Positions 1-11,394 of a stretch of 64,000 nucleotides of DNA are shown here, piece after piece (position 1 is the first letter of the stretch; each line of letters starts with the position of its first letter). The translations under genes were made by a program, and so were the position numbers. The notes beneath the pieces were generated by a model. It had not been told where the DNA came from and made no database searches. It worked only from the letters and a program-made list of their open reading frames with translations. The stretch is taken from positions 4,655,492-4,719,491 of the forward strand of contig OY754980.1 in assembly GCA_963576475.1 (NCBI GenBank). The letters run 5' to 3'. This DNA comes from Molanna angustata (taxonomy: Eukaryota > Arthropoda > Insecta > Trichoptera > Molannidae).

Positions 1-149
1 AAAACAAATCCGCATTAGGGAAAGGACCCACTCGATCCTAATGCGGATTTGTTTCACTACTTCAGTTGTCATATCATTTTGATCATAATTATTGACAAAT
101 TCCTGTTTTTTTTGTTTCATATTTAATTTATCTTCCACTAAACAATTTA

Positions 150-210
150 TGACCTCACGTTGCTTTGGTTGATTGGAAGAAATTGCCTTTTGGCAATGAA
201 ACCGCCATTC
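150..210 (+). mobile_element. SINE-D type 3' hairpin fragment
   Basis: The text GGTTGATTGGAAGAAATTGCC then TTTT then GGCAAT matches the 3' module seen near 2017, 34863, 53348 and 62569. The 6-bp stem ATTGCC/GGCAAT is intact with a TTTT loop. No tRNA-like head lies upstream, so this is a 5'-truncated remnant. Confidence 0.5.
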
Positions 211-329
211 TTCACATAATTGTACATGAATTAAATAAATAATCCACGAAATGAGCTCATAATAAGAACGTGCAAGGTACGAAAAGAGAACAATAGGAAA
301 GGATGTTAAATAAAGAAAGATATTATTAA

Positions 330-595
330 TAGAAAGTGGACATGCTGAGACGGTTTGATCATTTAAGAGAGATGAATGAAAAACGCCTGATAAATAAAAC
401 ATTCAAGGTATGTTAGTTGACAGAATTCTGGGTCGGGGTCTTTTGAGAAAAGGATGGTACGACCATGTGAACGATATTTTGAGAATAACTTGAACAACAG
501 ACGATGCATGCTTATTAATTTTCAAAATATAATAATGTGGCGTCCGTTTCTCTCTTTCTACCTCATTAGGGATATGACGTGATGGTATCTAAGCA
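330..595 (+). mobile_element. Decayed RTE-a LINE 3' end
   Basis: The block parallels the better copy at 22200-22490 in order: a degenerate LRRFDHLREMNEKRL-like stretch, GGTCGGGGTCTT, GGATGGTACGACCATGTGAACGA, an ATGTGGCGTCCGTTTCTCTC segment, and GATATGACGTGATGGTAT at the end. Several frameshifts and deletions remove any continuous frame. The tetranucleotide tail of younger copies is almost gone, so this is an old insertion. Confidence 0.6.
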
Positions 596-1274
596 TGTCA
601 TACCCAAAACAAACACTCATTATTTTTGTTGACATCGGCATTATTAATCACATATTTCTTTACACGAAACACAGCGTTGTTTAGTTTTTGTGTGTATTTT
701 TGAGATAAGCACAATCGCTTTTACAGAAAACGGATAAAAACAATTTTTGAATTCCCCGTTTTTACTCGAAATTATAATTATTTAAAGATAACAAAACCAT
801 TAATATCAAAGTTTCCTGTTAGTCCTGTATTATTAATATTATTATTTCACATAAGGGTTGGTTATTATTTCATACAAATTTGGGCGGTACATTCATATAA
901 GGGAGGGTTGTAATCGCTTAAAAGGAAGGGTAAAATTCAACAAAAAATAACTTGGGTTTTCTCCATTCAAGATTTCACTTATTTTGACCGGCAACCTTTG
1001 ATGACTTTATTTTAAAACACCTTTACCCTTTCATTATTATTTTGAACAATCTACCTTATTCAAAAAAAAAATTTATAACTTATGTACCTATAACTAACTT
1101 AATCCTTCCTCGACTCTTTATTGTTGTTTGATAACCTATATTTATTTTTTTAATTTTGTTTATACAGCACCTTTTTCTAAAAACAGAATCTAAAAACCAC
1201 TTTACATTATATATTTATTGGCTACTTCCACCACCAGCTCTGCTTATGGAGACCATTATCGGCCCTTTCACAGA
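596..1274. other. Unassigned AT-rich interval
   Basis: No coding signal and no recognised repeat. A CCACCACCAGCTCTGC stretch near 1230 resembles CCACCACCACCCGCTCTGC near 10805, which hints at a low-copy repeat edge. Confidence 0.4.
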
Positions 1275-1947
1275 ACTAAAGTTTTTCGAGATACGAGCCG
1301 GCGAGTAAGTGATTTTTTGCTTTGAGTTACGAGCGAAATTCGAGATACGAGTTCGGTTTAGCAGGTCGGCCGGTAGATACAAGAGTTATAGTCACAGCAG
1401 CATACGGAGGTTATGCAAGAAATTGGTTTCGAGGAGTCAGAGGAGGAGGAGGTTATTTCTACAAGTGAGATAAAGGAGATCTTAGGGATGTGGGAGAGAG
1501 TTTCACAGTTCGTGGAAAAGAAACATCCAGAAAAAGTTGCAACAGGTCGTGCATGTGATCTTTTTAATGACACTTGCCTAACTCATTTCCGGAACATTCT
1601 GAGAGGGAGGAAGAAACAAACCTCCTTGGACATGTTTTTTTCTAAACGGCCTACAGGTGAAAGCGAGAAAAATGTAGCGAAAAAGGCAAATACCAGTGAG
1701 GATACCTAATTTATTTCTTTACATTCTCTTTTTTGTTTTTGTACAATAAATATTTGTCATTTATAAATACGTTTTTACTATTCAAAACCACGTAAAAAAA
1801 ATAACTGGGGTGACATTTTGGGTGTTGGAACGGATTAATGGTAGTTCAATTGTTTTGTATGGGGAAATTTGCTTCGAGATACGAGTAATTCAAGATACGA
1901 GCAAGGTTGCGGAACGAATTAAACTCGTATGTCGAGGTACCACTGTA
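1275..1947 (+). mobile_element. Tigger/pogo-like DNA transposon, internally deleted
   Basis: The right end, read in reverse complement from 1945, begins CAGTGGTACCTCGACATACG, the typical form of Tigger (pogo group, Tc1/mariner superfamily) terminal repeats. It is followed outward by TA, the target dinucleotide of that superfamily. Repeated CGAGATACGAG and CTCGTAT motifs occur just inside both ends (1287-1350 and 1875-1935), as in Tigger subterminal regions. The left tip with the CAGTGG end is not visible. Only the last part of the transposase remains, so most of the coding region has been deleted. Confidence 0.7.
1413..1709 (+). pseudogene. Tigger-type transposase, C-terminal remnant
   Basis: A 98-residue frame reads an acidic run (EESEEEEV), then ISTSEIKEILGMWERV, HPEKVATGRACDLFNDTC, and a basic end LRGRKKQTSLDMFF. 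This resembles the C-terminal tail after the DDE domain of Tigger/TIGD1-like proteins, which end in an Arg/Lys-rich RQKQTSLDxF-type motif. The CENP-B-like DNA-binding half and the DDE catalytic triad are absent, so it cannot transpose. The ATG is simply the first Met in frame after the deletion. It sits between the two CGAGATACGAG subterminal blocks and about 235 bp before the right terminal repeat, the position expected for a transposase 3' end. The family call is from recall of the motif order, not from a search. Confidence 0.7.
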
Positions 1948-2004
1948 TATTTATTGTCTACAATCTTCAATCTTCTATTTATAATGGCTTTCAATTTGTA
2001 AAAT

Positions 2005-2060
2005 TCTGGCGAGTTTATTGCCAAACGGCAATTTCTTTCAAACAACCAGATTTGATAATG
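2005..2060 (-). mobile_element. SINE-D type 3' hairpin fragment
   Basis: Reverse complement of the GGTTGNTTGGAAGAAATTGCC-NNNN-GGCAATAA module. Stem ATTGCC/GGCAAT at 2017-2032, loop GTTT in the sense orientation. Confidence 0.5.
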
Positions 2061-2112
2061 ATGATGATTTTAATATGGAGTACAAAATTTAAGATTATGA
2101 CATGACAAACAA

Positions 2113-2300
2113 AAAGAAACCTGTATATAGTAAAGATTGATTGCATGCAGATGTCCGCAGTGCACAAAGCGAGAGCACTTTCTTTAAAGGAATTAAAACA
2201 GCTTTGTTTCGTAGAACAATATAAGATGGAATATAAGCGCTTTTGGAATGATCATGAATCATTAAACGGCGCTTTATAACTTATTTATATTAATATTTAT
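2113..2300 (+). mobile_element. CR1-A LINE, extreme 3' end
   Basis: Sense copy of the last codons and 3' UTR of CR1-A. It reads GATGTCCGCAGTGCACAAAGCGAGAGC, then AAAACAGCTTTGTTTCG, matching the RT tail at 3455-3730 in the opposite orientation. The family 3' hairpin follows at 2236-2273 (outer stem AGCGC/GCGCT, inner stem ATGAT/ATCAT). Confidence 0.65.
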
Positions 2301-2605
2301 ATAACAAAGATAATAGAAGAAAAGCAGAAAATGATTGGTATTATTTATTTATTTGATATTTTTATTCAAAATTTCACTGTTAATAATACTGCAATTTCTT
2401 AGATGTACGCTTCGTATAAAGTAACACTTATCAGATATAAATTTTAGCTTTAGCCTTTTTAAAATATGTTTAATTAGATTGTCGACGTATTATTATCAGG
2501 ACTTAGACTATTCCATAGCCTTGTTGATTGTACTTCAAATGAAGAGTTAAAAAAATCAGTTAGTACTATGAATTGAAAATATAAAAACTTGATTAAATTA
2601 AAATA

Positions 2606-2830
2606 ATGAGAGGTCGGGGACGCCCAAGAAAGGGGTGGCACGACCATGTGAACGAAATTTTGAAAGACGGAAATGTTAGAAGTGTGAGCAATAGACGAAC
2701 ATGTATGAGACGATGCATGAATGTGGACGAGGCGAGAGATGCTTGCCAGGATAGAAAGATGTGGCGTTCGGTTCTCTCTGCCTACCCCGCAAGGGACATG
2801 GCGTGATGGTATGTATGTATGTATGATTAA
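2606..2830 (+). mobile_element. RTE-a LINE, young 5'-truncated copy
   Basis: This copy matches 22276-22497 with about three differences over roughly 220 bases (for example GGGGTGG for GGGATGG and GCTTGCCAGG for GCATGTCAGG). It keeps an open frame for the last 66 residues, MRGRGRPRKGWHDHVNEILKDG through WRSVLSAYPARDMA, and ends GGCGTGATGG followed by a TATG tetranucleotide tail. It carries only the extreme C terminus of the RT protein, so it is a dead-on-arrival insertion. The low divergence implies a recent common source. No clean target duplication was found. Confidence 0.8.
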
Positions 2831-3374
2831 TATTATAATTAGGTATATGATACATATGCATGAAGTTGATCTTCCAGTTTGCGGTGCACAAAATACACAA
2901 AATACAACGACTTTTTCATGAACGACTCCAAGATCTTGGTTCTTTTCCTGTCGCATATTTTCTTCGTCAGGTGTTCTTCATTCATTATTCTGAAGCAGTT
3001 TACTCTTAGTAGTGGACATTGAAGCTACAAAGAATATAGAGACTGATATAAATTGCTATGAATTGCTTCTCCTCCAGTGAATTATTTTAACAATTTCGTG
3101 TTCTTAGGATGAATAATTTATATAAAAAAATAGCTTTATTAACAATATTAAAAAAAATACATCGAAATCCATAATATTAAACACTTTGACAAGATCACAT
3201 TGCCCAGCGCCATTTTGCATACATAGGCATAAAATGTTTCAATGACCTTCCAGATGAATTGAGGAAAACTAGGGACTACACATTATTTAAGAATCAGTAA
3301 TAAAATATTCAATGTCCAATGATAGATTAATATAAGTGATAAGAGTAAGTTTTTTTCTAATGTGTGTTGGTGAA
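2831..3374. other. Unassigned interval
   Basis: No supported gene or known repeat. The ATTCTTCAGGTGTTCTTCATTCATTATTC-like text near 2965-3000 resembles an antisense RTE-a fragment, but it is too short to call. Confidence 0.35.
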
Positions 3375-3745
3375 TTGATTTTAATAATAATAATAATAAG
3401 TCATTTGTATAGCGCCGTTTAATGATTCGAGATCATACCAAGGGCGCTGATAGTCTAATGTTGTGTTGCTCTTTGAAACAAAGCTGTTTTTAATCCTTTA
3501 GTGAATGTGCTCTTGCTTTGAGCACTGCGGACATCTAGAGGCAGTGAATTCCATTTAATAGGACCACTCACACTAAAGCATCGGTCATAGTAAGCCGCTT
3601 TGTTGACTCTGTCCAACTCTTTTAAGGAATTGTTACTCTGTGATCCAGACGACCTGAGTGTGAGATGCCTCCCAGAGAGATCTCTTCTCTGACACAGCTC
3701 TTGTATATATTTTGGTGCTAGGTTGTTCAAAGCATTATATAGGTA
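3375..3745 (-). mobile_element. CR1-A LINE 3' end with ATT tail
   Basis: Antisense, 5'-truncated LINE. In its own direction it carries the end of the RT frame (3730 to 3455), then a hairpin at 3448-3411 (outer AGCGCC/GGCGCT, inner ATGAT/ATCAT), then a trinucleotide tail ATTATTATTATTATT at 3400-3382. A microsatellite tail after a terminal stem-loop is typical of CR1/L2-type LINEs. Confidence 0.75.
3455..3730 (-). pseudogene. CR1-like reverse transcriptase, C-terminal 91 residues
   Basis: The frame reads MNNLAPKYIQELCQRRDL, SGRHLTLRSSG, VNKAAYYDRCFSVSGPIKWNSLPLDVRSAQS, and ends STFTKGLKTALFQRATQH. The block FSVSGPxxWNSLPLxxRSAxSxxxFxxxLKTxLF is the standard tail of CR1/L2-clade RT proteins, found beyond the polymerase core. 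The endonuclease and YADD catalytic parts are missing, so this is a 5'-truncated pseudogene. It is the cleanest member of CR1-A in the window. Decayed relatives lie at 11395-11850, 47322-47825 and 51310-51652. The ATG at 3730 is an internal Met chosen by the frame, not a true start. Confidence 0.75.
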
Positions 3746-5559
3746 CTACATTATATATTTTATTGTGATTTAATGTGTTATAGCGGTTTTTGAATTATGG
3801 AAGAGGTGACGGTGGACAGTGTATGGTTTTGCGAGGGACGGCCGGCGTTCGTCTGTTTGTATGCGTGCAAACGTGTGTTTTACTGTTGAGCGTTGGCTTT
3901 CTGTTGCAAAATCTGGCGCCTATTTACTTCGACTTCACCCAGAAACGAATGAAGATAATGACAATGCTCCTCTCACGAACACGAGATCCGATCTCAAAGA
4001 GGGATGAATATATCTCTATATTGCCATAATTTAAGAATGTATACATAGAATAGTAATAAAACTATAGAATGCTCATTCCCATACAATACCTCGCTGAAAA
4101 AATGAAGCCGTTTTATTGACCGGCTCGTGTCAATATATGTATGACTCTGCTATAATTTAGCAAGTAATTTTGCTATTTTGCTAACTATTCCGTAAATAAT
4201 TTTGCAAGCAGTTAAAAAATTCCTTATTTGGAGAACGTATCACGCAGACAGCCAAATGATTACTGAATGCTCGTAGCAAAATGTTGACTAAATTAGTCAA
4301 CATAAAGCAGTTTCATTTACTGCAGGCTAAAGAGTATTCTATACTATTTAATAATTCTATGAATGTATATTATGAAATGTTATTTTTTTTATATCCATGT
4401 CACTTAAAAAAGGAAGAAGGGATTTGGAAGTTAACATGGCGTGTATAAAAATAATATAATAAATCCCATGCCATTTAAGAAAATGTGAGTTTTGAACGTA
4501 ACATAAAGAGGTCATGGGAACGTATAGGTATATTATCTCATATTCAGATATTGTCCCCTCTGAATTTTCATCCCATTTCTTGCCCCATTTTTTTCAAATT
4601 GGAACCACTAAACCGTTATCTTCCCATGGCTGTCGGCTGGTGTGTACGATAACGGCTGATTATATTGTTATTTAGAAGCCAGAATCTCACCATACAACGG
4701 ACACGTCCAATCCTCACAAAGCCGTTGGATTTGCAAAGCGGCCGGCGTAGTTTGGGAGGAGTAAAAAATATAATATGCAAATCGTATGATAATGCAAATC
4801 AGGTCGGTTTAATTTGGGACGTCCTGAAAAGTTTAAGGGTTCGAAATCGATTCTTGAGTGAATGCCCAGTCTCATTCGTAAAATAAATATTAAAACAATG
4901 GGTTGTGGCCTACTCCAAACTCTCCAAAGCATTAGTTTGTGTACCATAACATTTTTAAGTATCTAAAGTTGTAAATCTTTGAATTTTTTACTCAGTTTGT
5001 TTATGTATATATAGTAAACATACATTATTTGAAAAAAAAATCCATAGCGTGAGAACATTTCGAAATTCTTCAAAGATAAGGTTGAAAGGACACTGAAAGT
5101 AAGCATACCGAAAATATTTAACATCTTTCCAAGTATAAACTATATATGGATAAACTTGATAAAATATCCTCGGTTAAAACTATATTCAAAAAGATTATTG
5201 TAGAAAGTAATTAAAAACATTTGACTCATTTATAAGCTGTAATTATATAAAAAACATCTATCTCATATTATAATTTTAATACCTACTATAATTTAAGGAA
5301 TGTAATATGTACTTGACTTTTTGTATGGGAAACTCACTGATAGCCTGTAGGCTAGGAAGATCCCAATTATTATAATGTAAAAAAAAAAAAAAAATCTAAA
5401 ACTGCGTATTATCTATTATTTTATCAAATAGTTTATGAATATTACAAATCCCAAAATACAATTTTTTTTAAATTTTATCGTACCTATAATATCGTATTTA
5501 TTTTTAATAATATTTAATATTTTTTTCGTTTAATCAATTAGGTAGGTACCTACCAATTC
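3746..5559. other. Unassigned interval
   Basis: No gene supported. The segment 3790-3990 has higher GC and CpG content than its surroundings and could be a decayed repeat or promoter island. Poly-A runs occur near 5033 and 5380. The rest is AT-rich with no repeat seen elsewhere in the window. Confidence 0.35.
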
Positions 5560-5842
5560 ATTGATTTATTTAATTGCATTTAATTATTATTCTTTATTTA
5601 TTAATTGATTAATTTATTTAATTAAACAATTTATTTATTTAATTAATCAATTTATTTATTTATTTATTTAACAACCTGCCAATTTATTTATTTATTTATT
5701 AATTAATTGATTAATTAATTAATAAATTAATAAATGAATATATTTATTTATTTAGTATTTATTTATTTATTTATTTGTTTATTTATTAATTTATTTATTT
5801 GTTTATTTATTCATTTTTTTATTTATTTATTTATTGATGTAT

Positions 5843-5901
<59 letters not shown>

Positions 5902-5935
5902 TTATTTATTTATTTTATTGATTACTTATTTAATA
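5560..5935. repeat. Degenerate ATTT tetranucleotide repeat
   Basis: Runs of TTTA/ATTT interrupted by ATTAATTA and GTTT variants. The purest part is 5828-5925. It resembles an aged version of the perfect array at 36586-36967 and may mark a lost LINE tail. Confidence 0.85.
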
Positions 5936-7079
5936 ACTTGTAGGATAATAACAATTTTATAAAGTATACAAAAAATACACATGAAATAAACAAAAAATAA
6001 CAGACCAATTAAGTTTGTCCACAGATGATGATCACATAAGTAGGTACCAACATTCAAACAAAAAATAAATTAAAATAAGTTAACAATTACCTATTGTATG
6101 TTTTCCTGTGACAGAAAAGAAATTGAAGGAATAAGGATGGGAGAATATCGGAGCTGTTGCGTTCAATTGATCTGTCATTTATATCATTGTATTGAAATAT
6201 ATGGATTTTTTTATTTTTTAAACGAGAACGGTTCATATTCGGAATATGGTTATAAGTTTTTCATATTTTCATAATCATGTAAACTTGAGTATGTCCTAAT
6301 GTAGGTATATTCTGATTGCGCGTGTGTTGAACAGATTGATATTATATTCGTTGTTTTCCATTTAGTTTTATTATTCTTATATTATATTTTGAATATTTCC
6401 ATGAATAATTCACTATTTACCCTTTGCGTTGTTCAATAAATTGCAGTTTATTATCAATACAGGTAGATGTTATAAGTATATCTTCCAAATGTTTTTTGTA
6501 TAAAAAGTTTCATGTTACAGAAAAAATTGTAAGCAAAAATAAACATTGAAATATGACTCTGCACAGTTTATTTGTTTAGTATGGCCAAATACAAAAATCT
6601 TCTGTTAATATCAATAAAACACTTCATCGTCTCCTATCATGATTTCTATTTCTATGGCCACGAAGGGATATTAAGTGCTTAAGTTATTCTGAGAATGAAT
6701 ATTTTTATACCTGGAAAGTGTTGTCTTCCTTGACTTTTCTAACCCATGCAATTTCAATGCCGATTTTTAGGTAAGGTTAAGGAGACTTTGGTATATGGCA
6801 TGATAGATGATGCATGAAAGTACTCAATAGATCAAAGATGATCGCAGTGCAGGAATTCAAAAAGATCCACTTCTAGTTAAATAATTGTCATCTATGGGAC
6901 TTAGGGCCGTTATTTATAAACCATTCTTAGTGCTTTAGTCAATACTTAGCTCACCGAAATGTATAGAATTTCCCATGCTAAGCATTGAGAAAATTCCAAG
7001 TACGTTTTATAAATTCGGTCCTTATATGCCATCATCATAGATATTGAATGTGTTTGATTAACTGATAACACTTAGTTAT
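5936..7079. other. Unassigned AT-rich interval
   Basis: No open frame of interest, no inverted repeat and no match to the repeat families in the window. Confidence 0.4.
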
Positions 7080-7230
7080 ATGAAGAACCAGAGGGAAGAA
7101 AGAAGGCTGAAAGACCCCCCCAAAAGATGGAAAGACTGCTGGGAGTTCACATCAAAAGACGCAGCGAACTGCATAAAGAGGCCCTTATGGCCTTCAACTA
7201 GTATAAGAAAAAGAAGACTTAAACATAGTT
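7080..7230 (+). mobile_element. Possible RTE-c LINE tail, strongly decayed
   Basis: The reading DPPKRWKDC, followed by an AANCIKEALMAFN-like stretch obtained by a frame change, then a stop and an AAGAAAAAGAAG tail, recalls the GRPPKRWxDDI ... W ... tail of RTE-type proteins. The match is weak and needs a frameshift. Confidence 0.35.
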
Positions 7231-7659
7231 TATACTTGACTCTCTCTGGCTCTCTCAGGCAGTGAAGATTTCGAAGATGGTAAGATATGAGAGAGAATTT
7301 CGCGACTCCGATGATTAGCCTAAGTTTTTGTTATACTTTTCTATCTCTCTTTGTATAATAATGTCAAATTTTAATTGTTTATTTCCTCGATATTAGTAAG
7401 CTAAGTCCCCATTGTGTCATAGAGCCCCACTTATAACCATGGGTATATTATGATCTTTCATATCGTTCTGTTGTAATCTTGAATGTTGAAAAATAAATAC
7501 AACACAATGATTAGACTACCTACTATTCGAAAACAAACAACATAGGTAGGTATGTTAATTTAAGGAGGCGACTGCTGCCAACTCACCTATTTTTCAATTT
7601 GGTATACCAAATCGTTTTGGTGTATCAAATCGCTTTGAAAAAAATAATTTAGATAGTTT

Positions 7660-8140
7660 GGGTATCAAAAAAAAATACCCCAAACTTTTTGATAATGTTC
7701 TGTATAAATTCTTGTAGAAAAATAATGACATACCCCGATTTTCAGCTGTGTCTTATATTTTTAATAAACTATAAGGCGTAGGATAATATATTTTTTTAAA
7801 TTAAAAAAGATAAAAATATCTGGAAAAATATGTCGTGACGTTTCATGAATGCTGCAGGTTTGGTAAATAAACCTAAAAAAACATTTATTTTCCATTCAGC
7901 GCCATTGCGAAATAAAAGTTTATTTGGTTTATTTACATAACCTGATACATTAATGCAATGTCACAACATATTATTCCAGATATTTTGTACTGCTTTAAGT
8001 TAAAAAATATATAGCTTTTTATACATTATAGTTTATTTGAAATATAAGATAAAGGTCAAAAATCGGGGTATGCTTATTATTTTTCTACAGGAATACAATA
8101 AATTAAAAGTTAAGGTATATTTTTCTTTATTAATATCCGT
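7660..8140. mobile_element. Foldback MITE with arms of about 190-230 bp
   Basis: The two halves are diverged reverse complements centred near 7901. Matching landmarks include TGTAGAAAAATAATGACATACCCCGATTTT at 7714 against its complement ending near 8093, ATATCTGGAAAAATATGT against ATATCTGGAATAATATGT, and GTAAATAAACC near the centre on both sides. There is no coding capacity. The centre reads CAGCGCCATTG. Arm divergence suggests an old insertion. Confidence 0.7.
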
Positions 8141-8721
8141 AAATGATTCGTTTTGTAGATAGTAATGATGCAATGTCAAATTGAAAAAATAGGTACGTTG
8201 AGAGGTATATTATGGTAAACACTTCATTGTATCCTATGCATGCGGAGTGGATGGTTTCTGAGAAGCAAAACTAATGCAGAAAGGCATCAGTTGTATTGTA
8301 GATAATATATTTTGTTTTATTTTGAACATTACATCGTGATGAAAATATGAAATAAAAATAATTTACTATCTGATTGATGGTGGATACGTAGTTTGTTGCA
8401 GGAGGATCCAGGAAACACGCACACAAAATGATTATAAAATTATATAACAATCTTCATGGCTTCCATTCCAGGCGCATTTTCGTTCACAGCCAGCTCGTTA
8501 TGTACCAACCTACTACGAAACCATCAAGACCTGAAGCCATTAATTCTTAATTCACTAAATTCCTCCGCATTCACGGCTTATATTACTTTTTTATTGACAA
8601 ACTTTTTTAAAATCTCAATAGAGACGATGTTGAGATCTTATAGAAGAACCAGGAACTCAAGGCACCTATATATTTGAATAATGTGTAAAAATTAACTTTA
8701 AAATGAGGAATTGTTCTAAAA
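8141..8721. other. Unassigned interval
   Basis: A 73-codon open frame at 8456-8677 has no recognisable motif, and its codon pattern does not differ from chance. No repeats seen. Confidence 0.35.
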
Positions 8722-8825
8722 GGAAGCACGACACGTCCGTGTATGCTCACACACCAGTTTAGTTTCATCTATAAAGGCAACGTTCAGAATAGGCGGTGTG
8801 CTTCATTGCTGAACTATTATATATT
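8722..8825 (-). mobile_element. SINE-E fragment
   Basis: It shares AAAGGAAGCACGACAC, CACACACCAGTTT, TATAAAGGCA, TTCAGAAT and CATTGCTGAACTAT in order with the fuller copy at 55107-55408. Both ends are missing. Confidence 0.6.
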
Positions 8826-9475
8826 CGAGGGAATTCCTTTCGACCTATTGAACATGCGGACGTTGAAGCCACGAAGAGCAACACAGAGTTTTTTGTCAAA
8901 AATACGATGCAATCGTATCATCACATTCAGTAAATGGCGAGCCTGTAGTTTCCTTAAAATTGGATCTCTTTTTGAGTTCTCCGACCTTATTTCATGTTCT
9001 TTGTGCCTTAAGCCTTTTAGAACTTCTGTCATAGTTATAATGCCTTAATATTGGTAGGATTATGTTTATTATTTTCAGAGATCTTGACCACACCTCTGAT
9101 ACTCGATATTTAAAAAGATCCACGAATGCAAATTTTCTATTTACATTCGTCGATTGTTCTATTTGCACTATTGTGCCGAGATTGGTAATATAGAGGGCTC
9201 CATGAGCTACTCCTCGTGCCATGCATTTTTTTGTCGATCACTTGGCTTTCTGTGAAGGTTTTACAATAAGTGATGTTCCTTTTTAGCAATTTGAAAATAA
9301 AAACACCAAGTTTTAAGTTTCCTATGATTGGGGTCACTATGAAGATATATTTGACAGTTGAAAAATTGAGAAGCAACGATCAGATATCCTTCAAAATCTT
9401 ATGGAGTCTAAGCGAGTATTAGATTTACAAATTTGTTAAAAATTGAAAAGAATCTTTCTAAAAAATAATCTTAAA
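8826..9475 (-). repeat. Family X copy, antisense, unknown origin
   Basis: Read in reverse from 9475, the segment matches blocks at 39790-40040 and 63700-63920: TTGAAGGATATCTGAT, CTCAATTTTT, AACTGTCAAATAT and CCTATG-like AAACTTAAAA. It then continues into unique-looking sequence with two short frames. One includes HGALYITNLGTIVQIEQSTN (minus strand, near 9200-9140). The other includes RDPILRKLQARHLLNVMIRL and FDKKLCVALRGFNVRMFN (8950-8830). I do not recognise the protein. The first frame has a second, inverted copy at 10856-10985, so the segment is repetitive. Confidence 0.45.
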
Positions 9476-10130
9476 AATTGCGAATCCATAATTCCCCACT
9501 ACATCACCTCGGGGTGATGAGGAGTAAAAATATTTTCGTCGATGGTCGTGTATTCCGAGGTTTGCCGAACATCATTACTTCGTGACTTAACCGAATAATA
9601 ACAACGTGGCAATCCATATTATATGTATGGTATATCTAAATCTATTGTGTGTATCATTATTATACGTAGAAATACCCCTCACTTCTGATTACTATCGTAT
9701 TAAATTACCACCAAACTGAGTCACTTAAGCACTCGAGAGGTCTCTATCTACTATTTACTCTTCCCTTACCTTTATACTAAATATTACCTACATACATAAT
9801 ATTATTATGTACCTACGGTTTCCACTAATACAAAACTCGATATCTTGACTGTTCTGTAGACCTACCTGTGCCCCAAAGCCAGGATCGTATCTTATTAAAT
9901 TATTAAAAAATAATCAGTATCCACACAGTTTGATTTAGGACAGGTCTCCTGGAATCTTTTACAGCTTCTCAAAAGCCAGATTTTAATAAAATTCCCTATG
10001 TCATGTACACCCCTCAGTTCATAGGTCGAAAAAGGGATGAAATTCCATATAAAAATATGAATACAATGACGCTGTATGACAAAACTATGAACCAACCTTA
10101 GAAAATTTGGTGAGATGAGACTGGTCTTTT
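9476..10130. other. Unassigned interval
   Basis: No supported feature. Short open frames on the minus strand near 9895-10161 show no motif. Confidence 0.35.
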
Positions 10131-10200
10131 GAATACACACACGTGTTGTGCTTCCGCACACCTGTCGCTGGGTATCCCTCGTTGTGTCATATGCCGTAAT
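10131..10200 (+). mobile_element. SINE-E 3' end fragment
   Basis: Sense reading CCGCACACCTGTCGCTGGGTATCCC then TGTGTCATATGCCGTAAT matches the terminal 60 bases of SINE-E. The tetranucleotide tail is lost. Confidence 0.5.
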
Positions 10201-10855
10201 TTATTTTAAACATTTTTAAAAGGTGACAAATAATATATTTTAAACAATTTTAGATTTATTTTTTTCTTTTTCCAAGTCCGTTTCTGCAAGTCGTCATCCC
10301 CGCATATTTCTAAAACCACATATAGAAATAATGGTTTTCTAATACCCATTCTGAGAGCCTAACGCTGTTGACTTGGCGGTAGATAGCATTTTGGGATATT
10401 ATGTAAGTAGCTAGTTCACCTCTTCTAGCAGAATCACACTCTGATTATAAACAACCACCAAATTGTTATAGGATTACTTCGTATATAATAGCTGCTACCT
10501 AGGTACATTATATTATGGGCTGTTACGTCGAAGGTACCAATTTCACTTTATCCTTTACTCCCAACTGATTAGCTCAATTCTCTTTAATATCTTTAATAGT
10601 ACACAAAATAGCTATCATAATGTAATTTTAGCTCTACGCACTTGGTACAAACTTATCAAATTAAATTCGTATAACTATTTATTCAATTGATTTTTATATG
10701 TAAAGCAAGAGAGTTGATGTGCTATTTTTTACTTGGTAAAATTCAACCATGTTCATTGTTTTTAGTAACCACAAATATTATGTTGTACCATTTTTTTTCG
10801 CTAATCCACCACCACCCGCTCTGCATATGAGGACTGTTAACACCCCATTCAAGAG
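10201..10855. other. Unassigned interval
   Basis: AT-rich with no supported gene. The stretch CCACCACCACCCGCTCTGC near 10805 echoes a similar string near 1230. Confidence 0.35.
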
Positions 10856-10985
10856 AATTACAAATACATACCACGAAAAGTAGATCATGGAGCCGTTTAC
10901 ATTAGCAATCTCGGCACCATATTGCAAAAAGAACAATCGACGAATGTGAATAGAAGATTCACACTCGTGGACTGTCATTGACTTC
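10856..10985 (+). repeat. Inverted partner of the 9.1-kb family X segment
   Basis: CATGGAGCC, CAATCTCGGCAC, TATTGCAAA, GAACAATCGACGAATG and TTCACACTCGTGGAC occur in the same order as in the reverse complement of 9100-9215. The two copies are about 1.7 kb apart in opposite orientation. Confidence 0.6.
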
Positions 10986-11394
10986 AGATCTTTTTTAAAT
11001 GAAAAGCATCAAATGTGTGACTGAGATCTCTGTAAAAATAAACTTAATTGAAATCTGACAATAACTATGGCAAAACTTCTTGAAGGGTTCTTTAAAATTG
11101 TCCTTCGAGATTACAAAATCCACATAACCAATGGGACAAATTCGCATGTCCTTGAAGAGGCCCACGGACTTCAACAAGGAGCTCCGATCTAGCTCCGAAG
11201 AGGACACCATTGAGTGGCAACAATCCCACAGGAAGTTTGATCCGAGTATTGACAGGTATTCTAATACTATTTAATTGGTTAATAAAAACCAATATGAAGC
11301 CAAAAAGGTATTTTGCTTAACTTAGATATTTTCAGTGTAGGTACATACCACAACGCCATGTCCATGTATGTTCATAGAGAATGTAGAAAGAACT
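10986..11394. other. Unassigned interval
   Basis: Minus-strand frames at 10995-11292 lack recognisable motifs. Nothing else seen. Confidence 0.3.

Noticed and set aside
2474..2956. 160-codon minus-strand frame
   Set aside because: It is antisense to the young RTE-a 3' end; the plus strand encodes the recognised RT tail.
3913..3935. Retroviral-type primer-binding site (TGGCGCC)
   Set aside because: Only seven bases match, with no adjacent LTR end or TG...CA border.
3790..4029. 79-codon frame in a GC-rich patch
   Set aside because: Low-information Cys/Val-rich reading with a second open phase. No homology recognised.
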